37,315 nt of DNA from Nonomuraea sp. SBT364 (GTDB lineage Bacteria > Actinomycetota > Actinomycetes > Streptosporangiales > Streptosporangiaceae). The first letter of the stretch is position 1, and the number at the start of each line of letters is the position of its first letter. Below, one piece after another: positions 1 through 7,164 of this stretch. The position numbers were made by a program, and so were the translations under genes. The notes beneath the pieces are model-generated. The model was not told the DNA's origin and searched no databases. It saw only the letters and a program-made list of their open reading frames with translations. The DNA is taken from NCBI RefSeq assembly GCF_001083785.1, contig NZ_LAVL01000081.1, forward strand, positions 1 to 37,315. Direction: 5' to 3'.

Positions 1-243
1 GGCCGGCCCGCGCCGCCTCCCGCCGCCGCCCCCCCGCCGCTGCTGGGCGTCGCCCCGGTCTACGAGTACGGCTCCGTGCGGGCCCTGACCGGCGGGGTGC
101 CGGGCTCGGTCACCGTCGCCTACACCGGCGTCGGTCACGGCCTCTACGTCAACCACGGCAACCCCTGCGCCATCGGGCACGTCGACCGCTATCTGATCGA
201 CGGCGAGCTCCCGGTGCCGGGCACCACCTGCGCGGCGGCGTAG
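1..243 (+). CDS. C-terminal end of a TAP-like secreted alpha/beta hydrolase (partial)
   Basis: Only the last 80 codons are inside the window; the gene starts upstream. The reading frame ends at TAG 241-243. The visible part has the typical tail of actinomycete tripeptidyl-aminopeptidase-like hydrolases: a beta strand (SVTVAYTG), then GVGHGLY, whose His fits the catalytic histidine of the triad, then a Cys (NPCAIGHVDRYL) and a final PVPGTTC ending. In the family the two Cys residues usually form a disulfide near the C-terminus, which fits an exported protein. The TAP-like C-terminal domain is recognised by pattern only. Signal peptide and nucleophile lie outside the window, so substrate and secretion cannot be confirmed. 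It ends 23 nt before the histidine kinase that follows. Confidence 0.75.
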   Translation, partial: GRPAPPPAAAPPPLLGVAPVYEYGSVRALTGGVPGSVTVAYTGVGHGLYVNHGNPCAIGHVDRYLIDGELPVPGTTCAAA

Positions 244-266
244 GACGCGGCGCGAGACTGGGTCCC

Positions 267-1421
267 GTGAGACGCCACCCGGACGCCCTGCTGGCCATCG
301 CCGTCGCCGTCGTCGCGCTGGCGGTCTCGGCGCTGGACGCGTGGCTGCGCGGTCAGCCGCTCCAGCTCACCGGCGTGCGCGCGGTGGCGGAGTGGGCGGT
401 GCCCGTCGTGGCGGTGTGCGCCCCGCTGGCCGTACGGCGGAGGGCGCCGCTGACCGCCGTCCTCGCGTCCGCGGCCGTGGTGCTCGTGTCCGCCTTCGCG
501 CTGCGGCAGGACGCGGGGACGTGGGTGCTGGCGCTGGCCGTCGCCTCGGCCGCCTACCACCGCCACCGGCTGCGGCTGGTCCTGCTGGCCGCCTCCGTCG
601 GCTGGGCGGTGACGATGGGCGACCCGGACGTGGCCGCCCTGTCCGTCTACGCGGCGGCGGGCGCGGCCCCGGTCGCCGCCGGCTACGCGCTCCGGCTGCG
701 CGCCGACCGCGCGGCCCAGGCCGTACGGCTGCAGCGGGCCAGGGAGGAGCGGGCCCGCGCCCAGGAGGCGGCCCGCATCGCCCGCGACGTGCACGACATC
801 GTCGGCCACCACCTCAGCGCGATCCGCCTGCAGGCGGTCGGCGGCCGCCGCGCCCTGGCGGGCCGCGACCCCGACGCCGACCGTGCCCTCGAAGGCATCG
901 CCGCGCTGTCCGCCGAGGCCCTCGCCGAGATCCGCGCCCTCATCGCCACGCTGGTCCGCCCGGACCCCGAACCGCCCCGCGGCCTCGCCGACCTGCCCGG
1001 CCTGGCCGCCCGCAGCGGCGGCTCCGAGCTGGACGTCACCCTGGACCTCGCGCCCGGCCTCGACGACACCCTCACCCCTGACACGGCGGCCTGCGTCTAC
1101 CGCGTCGTCCAGGAATCCCTCACCAACGCGGCCACGCACTCGGCGGCGGGAAAGGCCACCGTGAAGCTCCGCGAGAGCGCCACCGGCGTCACCCTCACCA
1201 TCGACGACCCCGGTCCCCGCCGCCGGAGCCCCGCCCCGGGCGCCGGGTCCGACGGCGGGCGCGGGCTGCCGGGCATGGGGGAGCGCGTCGCGGCGCTCGG
1301 CGGCCGCTTCCACGCCGGGCCACGCGGCCGCCACGGCTGGCGCGTCCGCGCGGACCTTCCCGCCGACCCGCCGACCGCCGCCCACCCGTCGGATGCGGGC
1401 CGTCCGGGCGGTGGGCGATGA
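267..1421 (+). CDS. NarL-type sensor histidine kinase
   Basis: Membrane histidine kinase of 384 residues. The first ~140 residues contain several hydrophobic segments (about 8-25, 40-56, 62-80, 86-97, 104-117, 124-142) with almost no extracellular loop, so the sensor is probably within the membrane. A short coiled coil (about 145-170) leads to the HisKA_3 box RDVHDIVGHHLS, with His176 as the likely phosphorylation site. The HATPase region follows, with VVQESLTNAATH (N box) and GRGLPGMGERV (G box). The start is GTG at 267, with no strong ribosome site. The TGA stop overlaps the ATG of the response regulator (ATGA, 1418-1421), so the two are translationally coupled and form one two-component system. 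The signal sensed is unknown. Confidence 0.93.
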   Translation: MRRHPDALLAIAVAVVALAVSALDAWLRGQPLQLTGVRAVAEWAVPVVAVCAPLAVRRRAPLTAVLASAAVVLVSAFALRQDAGTWVLALAVASAAYHRHRLRLVLLAASVGWAVTMGDPDVAALSVYAAAGAAPVAAGYALRLRADRAAQAVRLQRAREERARAQEAARIARDVHDIVGHHLSAIRLQAVGGRRALAGRDPDADRALEGIAALSAEALAEIRALIATLVRPDPEPPRGLADLPGLAARSGGSELDVTLDLAPGLDDTLTPDTAACVYRVVQESLTNAATHSAAGKATVKLRESATGVTLTIDDPGPRRRSPAPGAGSDGGRGLPGMGERVAALGGRFHAGPRGRHGWRVRADLPADPPTAAHPSDAGRPGGGR

Positions 1422-2059
1422 TCCGGTTGCTGGTGGCGGACGATCAGGAACTCGCCAGGGAAGGGCTGCGGCAGTTGCTGAGCCCCGAGCCCGGCATCGA
1501 CTTCCTGGGCGCCGCCCGCGACGGGGACGAGCTGGTCCGGATGGCCCGCGAGCACCGCCCGGACGTCATACTCACCGACATCCGGATGCCGGGCACCGAC
1601 GGCATCACCGCCATCCGGCGCGTCCTGGCCCGTACGCCCGGCGTCCCGATCGTGGCGCTGACCACGTTCGACACGGACGAGTACCTGTTCGGCGCGCTGG
1701 AGGCGGGCGCGGTGGGGTTCCTGCTGAAGGACGGCGACCCCGGCCTCTACCTCGCCGCCGTGCGCGCCGCCCACCGGGGGCAGGGCCTGGTCGACCCGCA
1801 GGTGACGCTCAGGCTGGTACGCCGCTTCGCCGCCCCGCCGGCCCGCCCGGCGGCGCCGGAGCTGACGGCGCGCGAGAAGGAGGTGCTGCGCCTGGTCGCG
1901 CTGGGCCGCTCCAACGCCGAGATCGCCGGGGACCTCCACATCGCCCCGGGCACCGCGAAGATCCACGTGTCCCGCATCCTCACCAAGATCGGCGTGCGGA
2001 CGCGGGTACAGGCGGCGATCCACGCCTACCGCGCGGGGCTGGTGCCGCCGGAGGAGTAG
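1418..2059 (+). CDS. NarL/FixJ-family response regulator
   Basis: Partner of the kinase just upstream (4-nt overlap). Receiver domain, residues 1-120: acidic pair Asp8-Asp9, phosphoacceptor Asp54 in ILTDIRMPG, switch Thr in ALTTFD and Lys in FLLKDGD. LuxR-type helix-turn-helix, about residues 145-205: LTAREKEVLRLVALGRSNAEI followed by the recognition helix GTAKIHVSRIL. The length of 213 aa is normal for the family. It should bind DNA as a phosphorylated dimer; targets are not evident. Its last 34 nt overlap the tail of the convergent MFS gene (2026-2059). Confidence 0.95.
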   Translation: MIRLLVADDQELAREGLRQLLSPEPGIDFLGAARDGDELVRMAREHRPDVILTDIRMPGTDGITAIRRVLARTPGVPIVALTTFDTDEYLFGALEAGAVGFLLKDGDPGLYLAAVRAAHRGQGLVDPQVTLRLVRRFAAPPARPAAPELTAREKEVLRLVALGRSNAEIAGDLHIAPGTAKIHVSRILTKIGVRTRVQAAIHAYRAGLVPPEE

Positions 2060-3273
2060 GCGGCGGGCCCGGCGTGGCGCAGTGGTGAGAGCAGAATCGG
2101 CACCCAGCTCAGGGCCATGACGGCGGCGCCCGCCCAGAGTGACGCCCGCACGCCCCACAGCTCGCCGATGAGCCCCGCGAGAAGGCCGCCGAGACCGAGC
2201 GCGCCCATGAGCAGCAGCCGCATCGTGGCGGTCATGCGGCCCAGCATGTCGTCGGGCGTGACCTGCTGACGGAGGCTGACCAGCAGCACGTTGTTCACCC
2301 CGGTGCGGAACGTCAGGACGAACCAGGCGGCCGCCGCCAGCCACAGCCACGGTCCCCGGTCCAGCTGGGGAACCAGGAGCGCGGCCGGCGCGGTGGCCAG
2401 GCTGACGAGCCAGGCGCCCCGGCCGGGGCCGAGCCTGCGGCCGATGAGGTGCGCCGAGGCGGAGCCGGCCAGCACCCCGGCCCCGCCGACGGCCAGGAAG
2501 GCGCCGAGCACCCATTCCGGGTGGCCGAGCTGATCGACGACCAGCACCGGCAGCAGGACCGAGCACAGGGGGAAGGCCAGGTTCGCCATCGCGCCCTGCA
2601 CGGCCACCCCGACGAGCAGCGGGTTCCCGAACAGGAACCGCACCCCCTCGGTGATCTGCGGCACGAGGGGCAGCCGCGCCGGGGGAGCGGCCGGGGTCGG
2701 TTCGGGGACGTGACGCAGCCACAGGGCCGACCACAGGTAGGACAGCGCGTCCACCAGGATCGCCATGGGCGCGCCCGCCACCTGCGCCAGCACCCCGGCG
2801 ACGCCGCGCCCGGCGACGTCCATGCCCGCCGAGGTGCCCACGAGCATCGAGTTGGCCGCCGTCAGCCGGTCACGCCCCACGAGCCCGGGCACCAGGCTGT
2901 ACGAGGCCACGTCGAACGCCAGCGACCCGGCTCCCACCAGCGCCGCCACCACGTACAGCTGTCCCATGCCGAGCCACCCGGCCCACCACGCGACGGGCAC
3001 CGACAGCAGGACGGCGGCCCGGACCAGGTCGGCGGCGACCATCACCGGGCGCCGCCGCACCCGGTCGACCCAGGCGCCCGCGGGCAGACCCAGCACCAGC
3101 ACGGTGAGCGTGCTCAGCGCGCTGAGCAGCCCCACCTCGCCGGCGCCCGCCCCCAGCACCGTGACCGCGAGCAGCGGCAGCGCGACGTAGGTGATCTGGC
3201 TGCCGAGCTGGCTGACCGCCGCCGCCAGGTAGAGGCTGCGGAACCCGCGCTCACGCAGCAAATTTGTCGTCAT
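2026..3273 (-). CDS. MFS transporter (drug-exporter type)
   Basis: Major facilitator superfamily protein of about 415 residues with 12 predicted membrane segments. It begins TTNLLRERGFRSLYLAAAVS, typical of actinomycete MFS exporters. The loop between TM2 and TM3 carries PAGAWVDRVRRRPVM, the family's D-R-x-x-R-R motif A. The ATG at 3273 is chosen because the conserved N-terminus begins there; an in-frame ATG at 3285 (MLTG extension) is possible, and neither has a good Shine-Dalgarno site. It is divergent from the ArsR-like gene at 3319, an arrangement that usually means the regulator controls the pump. The substrate is unknown. The 3' end overlaps the response regulator gene tail to tail by 34 nt. 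Confidence 0.9.
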   Translation of the reverse strand: MTTNLLRERGFRSLYLAAAVSQLGSQITYVALPLLAVTVLGAGAGEVGLLSALSTLTVLVLGLPAGAWVDRVRRRPVMVAADLVRAAVLLSVPVAWWAGWLGMGQLYVVAALVGAGSLAFDVASYSLVPGLVGRDRLTAANSMLVGTSAGMDVAGRGVAGVLAQVAGAPMAILVDALSYLWSALWLRHVPEPTPAAPPARLPLVPQITEGVRFLFGNPLLVGVAVQGAMANLAFPLCSVLLPVLVVDQLGHPEWVLGAFLAVGGAGVLAGSASAHLIGRRLGPGRGAWLVSLATAPAALLVPQLDRGPWLWLAAAAWFVLTFRTGVNNVLLVSLRQQVTPDDMLGRMTATMRLLLMGALGLGGLLAGLIGELWGVRASLWAGAAVMALSWVPILLSPLRHAGPAAYSSGGTSPAR

Positions 3274-3276
3274 GCC

Positions 3277-3300
3277 GGTCAACATGCTGAAATATCGACC
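3277..3300. promoter_or_regulatory. Imperfect dyad between the MFS gene and its regulator
   Basis: GGTC (3277-3280) and GACC (3297-3300) flank a near-palindrome at 3279-3290 (TCAACATGCTGA, 10 of 12 positions symmetric). It sits over the possible ATG at 3285 of the MFS gene and 19-40 nt from the start of the divergent ArsR-like gene. Position and symmetry fit an operator for that regulator; this is inference from sequence alone. Confidence 0.35.
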
Positions 3301-3318
3301 AGGACCGCCACGGATTAA

Positions 3319-4338
3319 GTGAGCAGCGAATCCACCATGACCCTCGACCTCACGTTCACCGCCCGGGACCTGGCCAACATCCGCTTCGCCGTCTCCCCGC
3401 TGGGCGAGGCCGTGGCCAGCGTCCGCGTGGTGAAGAACCCGGCCGCCCACCCCCTGCTGCGCCCCTGGGCCGAGGAGGTGCGCCGGAGGCTGGCCGGGGT
3501 GGACTGGGGCCTGCTGTCCGACCTGGTCCCCGTGCCGACGATCGCGATCGCGGGCTTCACCTGCACCCCGCCCTCCACCTCGCTCCCCGACCTGGAGGTG
3601 GAGCTGGCCACGATGCGGGCCGCCGCGGCGCGCGTACGGTCCGACCTCGACGCCGTGCGGGCGCCGCGCACCGGGCGGATCGCCGCGCTGTACGACGACC
3701 CGGGAAGAGGGCTGGAGCGCCTGGCCGACGAGGTCGCCGCCTACTGGGAGGCCGCGATCGCGCCGTACTGGCCGCGCATCAGGGCGCTGCTGGAGGGCGA
3801 GATCCTCTACCGGGCCCGGCAGCTCGCCGAAGGCGGCGCCCGGCGCATGCTGGCCGACCTCGACGAGACCGTCGCGTGGCGCGACGGCACGCTGGAGGTG
3901 AGCAACCGTTACGCGTCGGGCCCGAGGTCACTGCGCGGGCTGGGGCTGCTGCTGGTGCCGTGCGTGTTCGCCTGGCCGAGGGTCCTGTCGGTCACCACGC
4001 CGCCGTATCAGCCGACGGTCCGCTATCCGCCGCGCGGCATCGCCACGCTGTGGGAGCGCCGGACGCCGGAGCCGCCCGAGGCGCTGGCGGCCGTGCTGGG
4101 CCGCACGCGCGCCCACCTGCTCGCCGAGCTCGACCGGCCCGCGTCCACCCGCGACCTCGCGCTGCGCGCCGGGCTCTCCGAGCCCGGCGCCAACCAGCAC
4201 CTCACGGCCCTGCGCAGGGCCGGCCTGTGCACCGCCCACCGCACCGGCCGGTACGTCATGTACGCGCGGACGGAGATCGCCGAGGCGCTCCTGGGTCACT
4301 TGGACGAGACGCCGACCCCCAGGTCGAACTCGCGGTAG
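3319..4338 (+). CDS. ArsR-like winged-helix regulator with DUF5937-type N-terminal domain
   Basis: Protein of 339 residues. The N-terminal ~240 residues (LTFTARDLANIRFAVSPLGE..., then ...EILYRARQLAEGGARRML... and a beta-rich part ending YPPRGIATLWE) match the pattern of the DUF5937 proteins that accompany ArsR regulators in actinomycetes. The C-terminal ~75 residues are a winged helix-turn-helix: STRDLALRAGLSEPGANQHL, then LRRAGLCTAHRTGRYVMYA. There are no obvious metal-binding Cys clusters, so a small organic ligand is more likely than a metal. Start GTG 3319; an ATG at 3337 (TMTLDLTF) is an alternative and fits homologue N-termini about as well. It probably represses the divergent MFS exporter. 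Its last 43 nt overlap the convergent NYN gene. Confidence 0.82.
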   Translation: MSSESTMTLDLTFTARDLANIRFAVSPLGEAVASVRVVKNPAAHPLLRPWAEEVRRRLAGVDWGLLSDLVPVPTIAIAGFTCTPPSTSLPDLEVELATMRAAAARVRSDLDAVRAPRTGRIAALYDDPGRGLERLADEVAAYWEAAIAPYWPRIRALLEGEILYRARQLAEGGARRMLADLDETVAWRDGTLEVSNRYASGPRSLRGLGLLLVPCVFAWPRVLSVTTPPYQPTVRYPPRGIATLWERRTPEPPEALAAVLGRTRAHLLAELDRPASTRDLALRAGLSEPGANQHLTALRRAGLCTAHRTGRYVMYARTEIAEALLGHLDETPTPRSNSR

Positions 4339-5237
4339 ACGCGCGCCCAGAAGCCGTCACGCAGCCACACCCGCGCCTCCGGGTAGGGCCGCAGCGAGTG
4401 GCCGAGCTCCTTCTCCGCCTCGATGAGCAGCTCGGTGTCGATCACCGTCGGCAGGATGGGGCCGGGCAGCAGGTCGCGGATGTTGTCGCGGCCACGGGTG
4501 AGGATCCACTTCTGCGCCACGTGCTCGCCCACGTCCTCCACGCGTGGGCGGCTGGGGCCGAGCTTGGCCACCTGGCCGGGCTTGACATGCGGCTTGACCG
4601 GCGCGCGGCCGGCGAACACCTGGGCGGGCGAGGGGGCGGCCGCCGGCGGGGTGACCGCGACGGGCTGGGGAGCACGGCTGAAAAAGGGCCTCAGGAAATC
4701 AGCGCTGATCACTTCCACGGTGTCGGACTCCCACACCAGGCGTTCGGCCTGGTTGGTGCCATAGGGCGGTTCCACGCCCCACAGGTGGATGCGCACCCCG
4801 TACGCCTGGGCCGCCTCCACCGCGGGCACCATGTCCTCGTCGCCGGCCAGCAGGATCGTGTCGGTCACCGCGTGGTGCCTGGCCAGTGCCTCCAGGTCGC
4901 TCCTGATCTGCGCGTCGACGCCCTTCTGCTGGCCACGGGCGTTCAGGTTGCCAAGTCTTACCTTGACCCAAGGGAGCTGGGCGATGACCCGCTGGTCGAC
5001 GGTGGGCACCCGGTCGCGGGCCGCGTCATACCAATAGATCCGCAGAAGCTCCCCGGAAATACGTTCCTCTGCATGTTTCTGTAGACTCTGGATGAGCTCA
5101 TCGGCCGCCACTCGATATTCCTTGCGCTCCTTGGCGCCGAGCAGCACTTCACCTGCGGCAGCGTAGAGATAACCGACATCCACAAGGACGGCGTACTTGG
5201 CTGCCACAGGATGCGGCATGAGGTCTGGGATGGCCAT
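4296..5237 (-). CDS. NYN-domain (LabA-like) putative ribonuclease
   Basis: 313 residues. Residues about 14-165 form a NYN/PIN-like fold: LVDVGYLY (Asp20), QKGVDAQIRSDL (Asp108, Asp114) and LLAGDEDMVPAV (Asp133, Asp135), the acidic residues that bind metal in this nuclease family. The Asn normally found three residues after the first Asp is absent (D-V-G-Y). After a Pro/Ala-rich linker (about 200-225) a C-terminal segment of ~90 residues (HVKPGQVAKLGPSRPRVEDV..., ...RGRDNIRDLLPGPILP...) resembles a small winged or OST-HTH-like module, which I cannot name with certainty. The start ATG 5237 has a strong GGAGGAC site 5 nt upstream. It is downstream of accE on the same strand, 107 nt away. RNA target unknown. 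Confidence 0.85.
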   Translation of the reverse strand: MAIPDLMPHPVAAKYAVLVDVGYLYAAAGEVLLGAKERKEYRVAADELIQSLQKHAEERISGELLRIYWYDAARDRVPTVDQRVIAQLPWVKVRLGNLNARGQQKGVDAQIRSDLEALARHHAVTDTILLAGDEDMVPAVEAAQAYGVRIHLWGVEPPYGTNQAERLVWESDTVEVISADFLRPFFSRAPQPVAVTPPAAAPSPAQVFAGRAPVKPHVKPGQVAKLGPSRPRVEDVGEHVAQKWILTRGRDNIRDLLPGPILPTVIDTELLIEAEKELGHSLRPYPEARVWLRDGFWARVYREFDLGVGVSSK

Positions 5238-5293
5238 GATGTCCTCCAGGCCGCGGCGTTAGTTGATCGGCTGACTATATACGCCTACTTTCT

Positions 5294-5348
5294 CTAGATA
5301 GTCCCAACTCCCGGAGAACTTGACACCCGATTCCCGGGATCTATCTAG
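5294..5348. repeat. Long AT-rich inverted repeat over the accE stop codon
   Basis: CTAGATAG (5294-5301) and CTATCTAG (5341-5348) are perfect 8-nt inverted arms 39 nt apart. Pairing extends into TCCC/GGGA with one bulge, and a TCCCGGGA palindrome (5332-5339) lies inside. The right arm contains the accE stop codon. On the minus strand this would be a stem-loop between accE and the NYN gene. It lacks a T-tract, so it could be an operator, an RNA-processing site or a terminator. Confidence 0.5.
5320..5347 (+). promoter_or_regulatory. Possible antisense promoter facing accE-accD5
   Basis: A perfect TTGACA at 5320-5325 is followed after 16 nt by TATCTA (5342-5347). Transcription would run rightwards into accE and accD5 on their antisense strand. 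The -10 match is mediocre (last base A, not T), so this is only a candidate. Confidence 0.25.
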
Positions 5349-5545
5349 GGTTGGGCGCTCATCCGCCAAGCCGACTTCCCCGGCGCCGGTGGGTTACGCA
5401 TGCTTCTCGCGGGGTTGCGCCAGGATTGTGCCGCCGGGGTCACGGAGGGTGTCGGGCGGGCGTGGCGGGTGGCGAGGACGGCCACGAGCGCGGCGATCTC
5501 CTCGGGCGTGGCGTCGCCGTGCACGACGCGCAGATGGTCGCTCAT
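5345..5545 (-). CDS. accE5: Acyl-CoA carboxylase epsilon subunit
   Basis: A 66-residue protein whose ATG overlaps the stop of the beta subunit (ATGA at 5542-5545). It begins SDHLRVVHGDATPEEIAALV, then VLATRHA, the typical opening of AccE/PccE peptides, followed by a basic Pro-rich tail with a Trp (AAQSWRNPARSMRNPP). In actinomycetes such epsilon subunits bind the beta hexamer and are needed for full activity of propionyl/acetyl-CoA carboxylase; they have no catalytic site. Size and position directly behind the beta gene are what the family shows. The alpha (biotin-carrying) subunit is not in the window. Confidence 0.9.
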   Translation of the reverse strand: MSDHLRVVHGDATPEEIAALVAVLATRHARPTPSVTPAAQSWRNPARSMRNPPAPGKSAWRMSAQP

Positions 5546-7128
5546 AGCGGGATGTTCCCATGCTTCTTCGGCGGCAGCGTGGCGCGCTTGTTGCGCAGCG
5601 CGCGCAGCGCCCTGACGACCTGGGCCCGGGTCTCCGACGGGCGGATCACCGCGTCCACGTAGCCGCGCTCGGCCGCGATGTACGGGTTGGCCAGCGTGTC
5701 CTCGTACTCGGTCACCAGCCGCGCGCGCTTGGCGTCGGCGTCGTCGGCGGCGGCCAGCTCGCGCCGGTAGAGGATGTTGACGGCGCCCTGCGCGCCCATG
5801 ACCGCGATCTGCGCGGTGGGCCAGGCCAGATTGACGTCCGCGCCCAGGTGTTTCGAGCCCATGACGTCGTACGCGCCGCCGTACGCCTTGCGGGTGATGA
5901 CGGTGACCAGCGGGACGGTGGCCTCGGCGTAGGCGAACAGGAGCTTGGCGCCGCGGCGGATGATTCCGTTCCATTCCTGATCGGTTCCTGGGAGGAAACC
6001 CGGTACATCAACAAAAGTCAGGATCGGAATATTGAAAGCATCACATGTTCGAATAAATCGTGCGGCCTTCTCGGATGCGTTGATATCCAGGCATCCGGCG
6101 AAATGCATGGGCTGGTTGGCCACCACGCCCACCGGCCGGCCGTCGACGCGCCCGTACCCGACCACCACGTTCGGCGCGAACAGCGCGTGGACCTCCAGGA
6201 ACTCGCCGTCGTCCAGCACGTGCTCGATGACCCGGTGCATGTCGTACGGCTGGTTCGCGGAGTCCGGGATGATCTCGTCCAGCTCCGGGTCGGGCGCCAG
6301 GTCCCCGGCCGACTCGAACGCCGGCGCCTCGTCGAGGTTGTTGGAGGGCAGGTAGGACAGCAGCGCCTTGACGTACTCCAGCGCGTCGTCCTCGTCCGAG
6401 GCCTGGTAGTGGGCCACGCCGGACTTGGTGTTGTGCGCGTGGGCGCCGCCGAGCTCCTCGAACGTCACCTCCTCGCCGGTGACCGTCTTGATGACGTCCG
6501 GCCCGGTGATGAACATGTGCGACGTCTGGTCCACCATGACCACGAAGTCCGTCAGCGCGGGGGAGTAGACGTGCCCGCCGGCCGCCGCGCCCATGATGAG
6601 CGAGATCTGCGGGATGACCCCGGAGGCGTGCACGTTGCGCTTGAAGATCTCCGCGTAGAGGCCGAGCGCGACGACGCCCTCCTGGATGCGCGCGCCGCCG
6701 CCCTCGTTGATGCCGATGATCGGGCAGCCGGTCTTGAGCGCCAGGTCGAGCACCTTGACGATCTTCTCGCCGTACACCTCGCCGAGCGAGCCGCCGAACA
6801 CGGTCACGTCCTGCGAGAAGACGCACACCTGCCGCCCGTCGACCGTGCCGTGCCCGGTGATCACGCCGTCGCCGTACGGGCGCCGCTTGTCCAGCCCGAA
6901 CATCGTCGACCGGTGCCGCGCGAACTCGTCGAACTCCACGAACGAGCCCTCGTCCAGCAGTGCCAGCACCCGCTCGCGGGCCGTCATCTTGCCCTTGGCG
7001 TGCTGTTTGTCGACCGCTGCCGCGGACCCGGCGTGCAGGGCCTCGTCCAGCCTCCGCTCCAGGTCGGCGATCTTCCCAGCGGTGGTGTGAATATCCGGCA
7101 TGTCTGGCAAGGGTTCGGCAGCAGTCAT
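5542..7128 (-). CDS. accD5: Acyl-CoA carboxylase beta subunit (propionyl/acetyl-CoA carboxyltransferase)
   Basis: 528 residues, closely resembling mycobacterial AccD5 and Streptomyces PccB over the whole length. It transfers carboxyl from carboxybiotin to propionyl- or acetyl-CoA, giving methylmalonyl- or malonyl-CoA for lipid and polyketide synthesis. Seen: KMTARERVLALLDEGSFVE, oxyanion-hole glycines in GGGARIQEG (143-151) and IMGAAAGGHVYSPA, the second half with FAGCLDINASEKAARF, VDVPGFLPGTDQE and ITRKAYGGAYDVMGSK. Asp421 aligns with Asp422 of S. coelicolor PccB, the residue known to govern propionyl versus acetyl preference. It ends PPKKHGNIPL. No Shine-Dalgarno is present; a TAATCT box ends 7 nt before the ATG. 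Codons for residues about 353-392 are unusually AT-rich. Confidence 0.96.
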   Translation of the reverse strand: MTAAEPLPDMPDIHTTAGKIADLERRLDEALHAGSAAAVDKQHAKGKMTARERVLALLDEGSFVEFDEFARHRSTMFGLDKRRPYGDGVITGHGTVDGRQVCVFSQDVTVFGGSLGEVYGEKIVKVLDLALKTGCPIIGINEGGGARIQEGVVALGLYAEIFKRNVHASGVIPQISLIMGAAAGGHVYSPALTDFVVMVDQTSHMFITGPDVIKTVTGEEVTFEELGGAHAHNTKSGVAHYQASDEDDALEYVKALLSYLPSNNLDEAPAFESAGDLAPDPELDEIIPDSANQPYDMHRVIEHVLDDGEFLEVHALFAPNVVVGYGRVDGRPVGVVANQPMHFAGCLDINASEKAARFIRTCDAFNIPILTFVDVPGFLPGTDQEWNGIIRRGAKLLFAYAEATVPLVTVITRKAYGGAYDVMGSKHLGADVNLAWPTAQIAVMGAQGAVNILYRRELAAADDADAKRARLVTEYEDTLANPYIAAERGYVDAVIRPSETRAQVVRALRALRNKRATLPPKKHGNIPL

Positions 7129-7164
7129 GCGCGCAAGATTAATCCCTGCTCATAGAGTGGATCC
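7129..7164. promoter_or_regulatory. Divergent, probably leaderless promoters of accD5 and the ABC operon
   Basis: The 36-nt gap holds two -10-like boxes pointing apart. On the minus strand TAATCT (7136-7141) lies 7 nt before the accD5 ATG. On the plus strand TAGAGT (7153-7158) lies 6 nt before the ABC ATG at 7165. Neither gene has a usable Shine-Dalgarno site. In actinomycetes TANNNT at this distance is the mark of leaderless mRNA. No clear -35 is seen. Confidence 0.55.

Noticed and set aside
2068..2110. tRNA-like stretch (GGCGCAGTGGTGAGAGCA...)
   Set aside because: It resembles a D-arm, but there is no pairing acceptor stem, anticodon arm or T-loop, and it encodes the conserved end of the MFS protein.
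1097..2734. Long open frames antisense to the kinase/regulator genes, and similar ones antisense to accD5, ppc, the ABC permease and the FdhF gene
   Set aside because: GC-rich DNA leaves the opposite strand open by default. These translations are Arg/Gly/Pro/Ala-rich, show no family motifs, and run over well-recognised genes.
5955..6075. Frameshift or insertion in accD5
   Set aside because: The AT-rich patch raised suspicion, but the protein is continuous and conserved across it, so only codon choice is odd.
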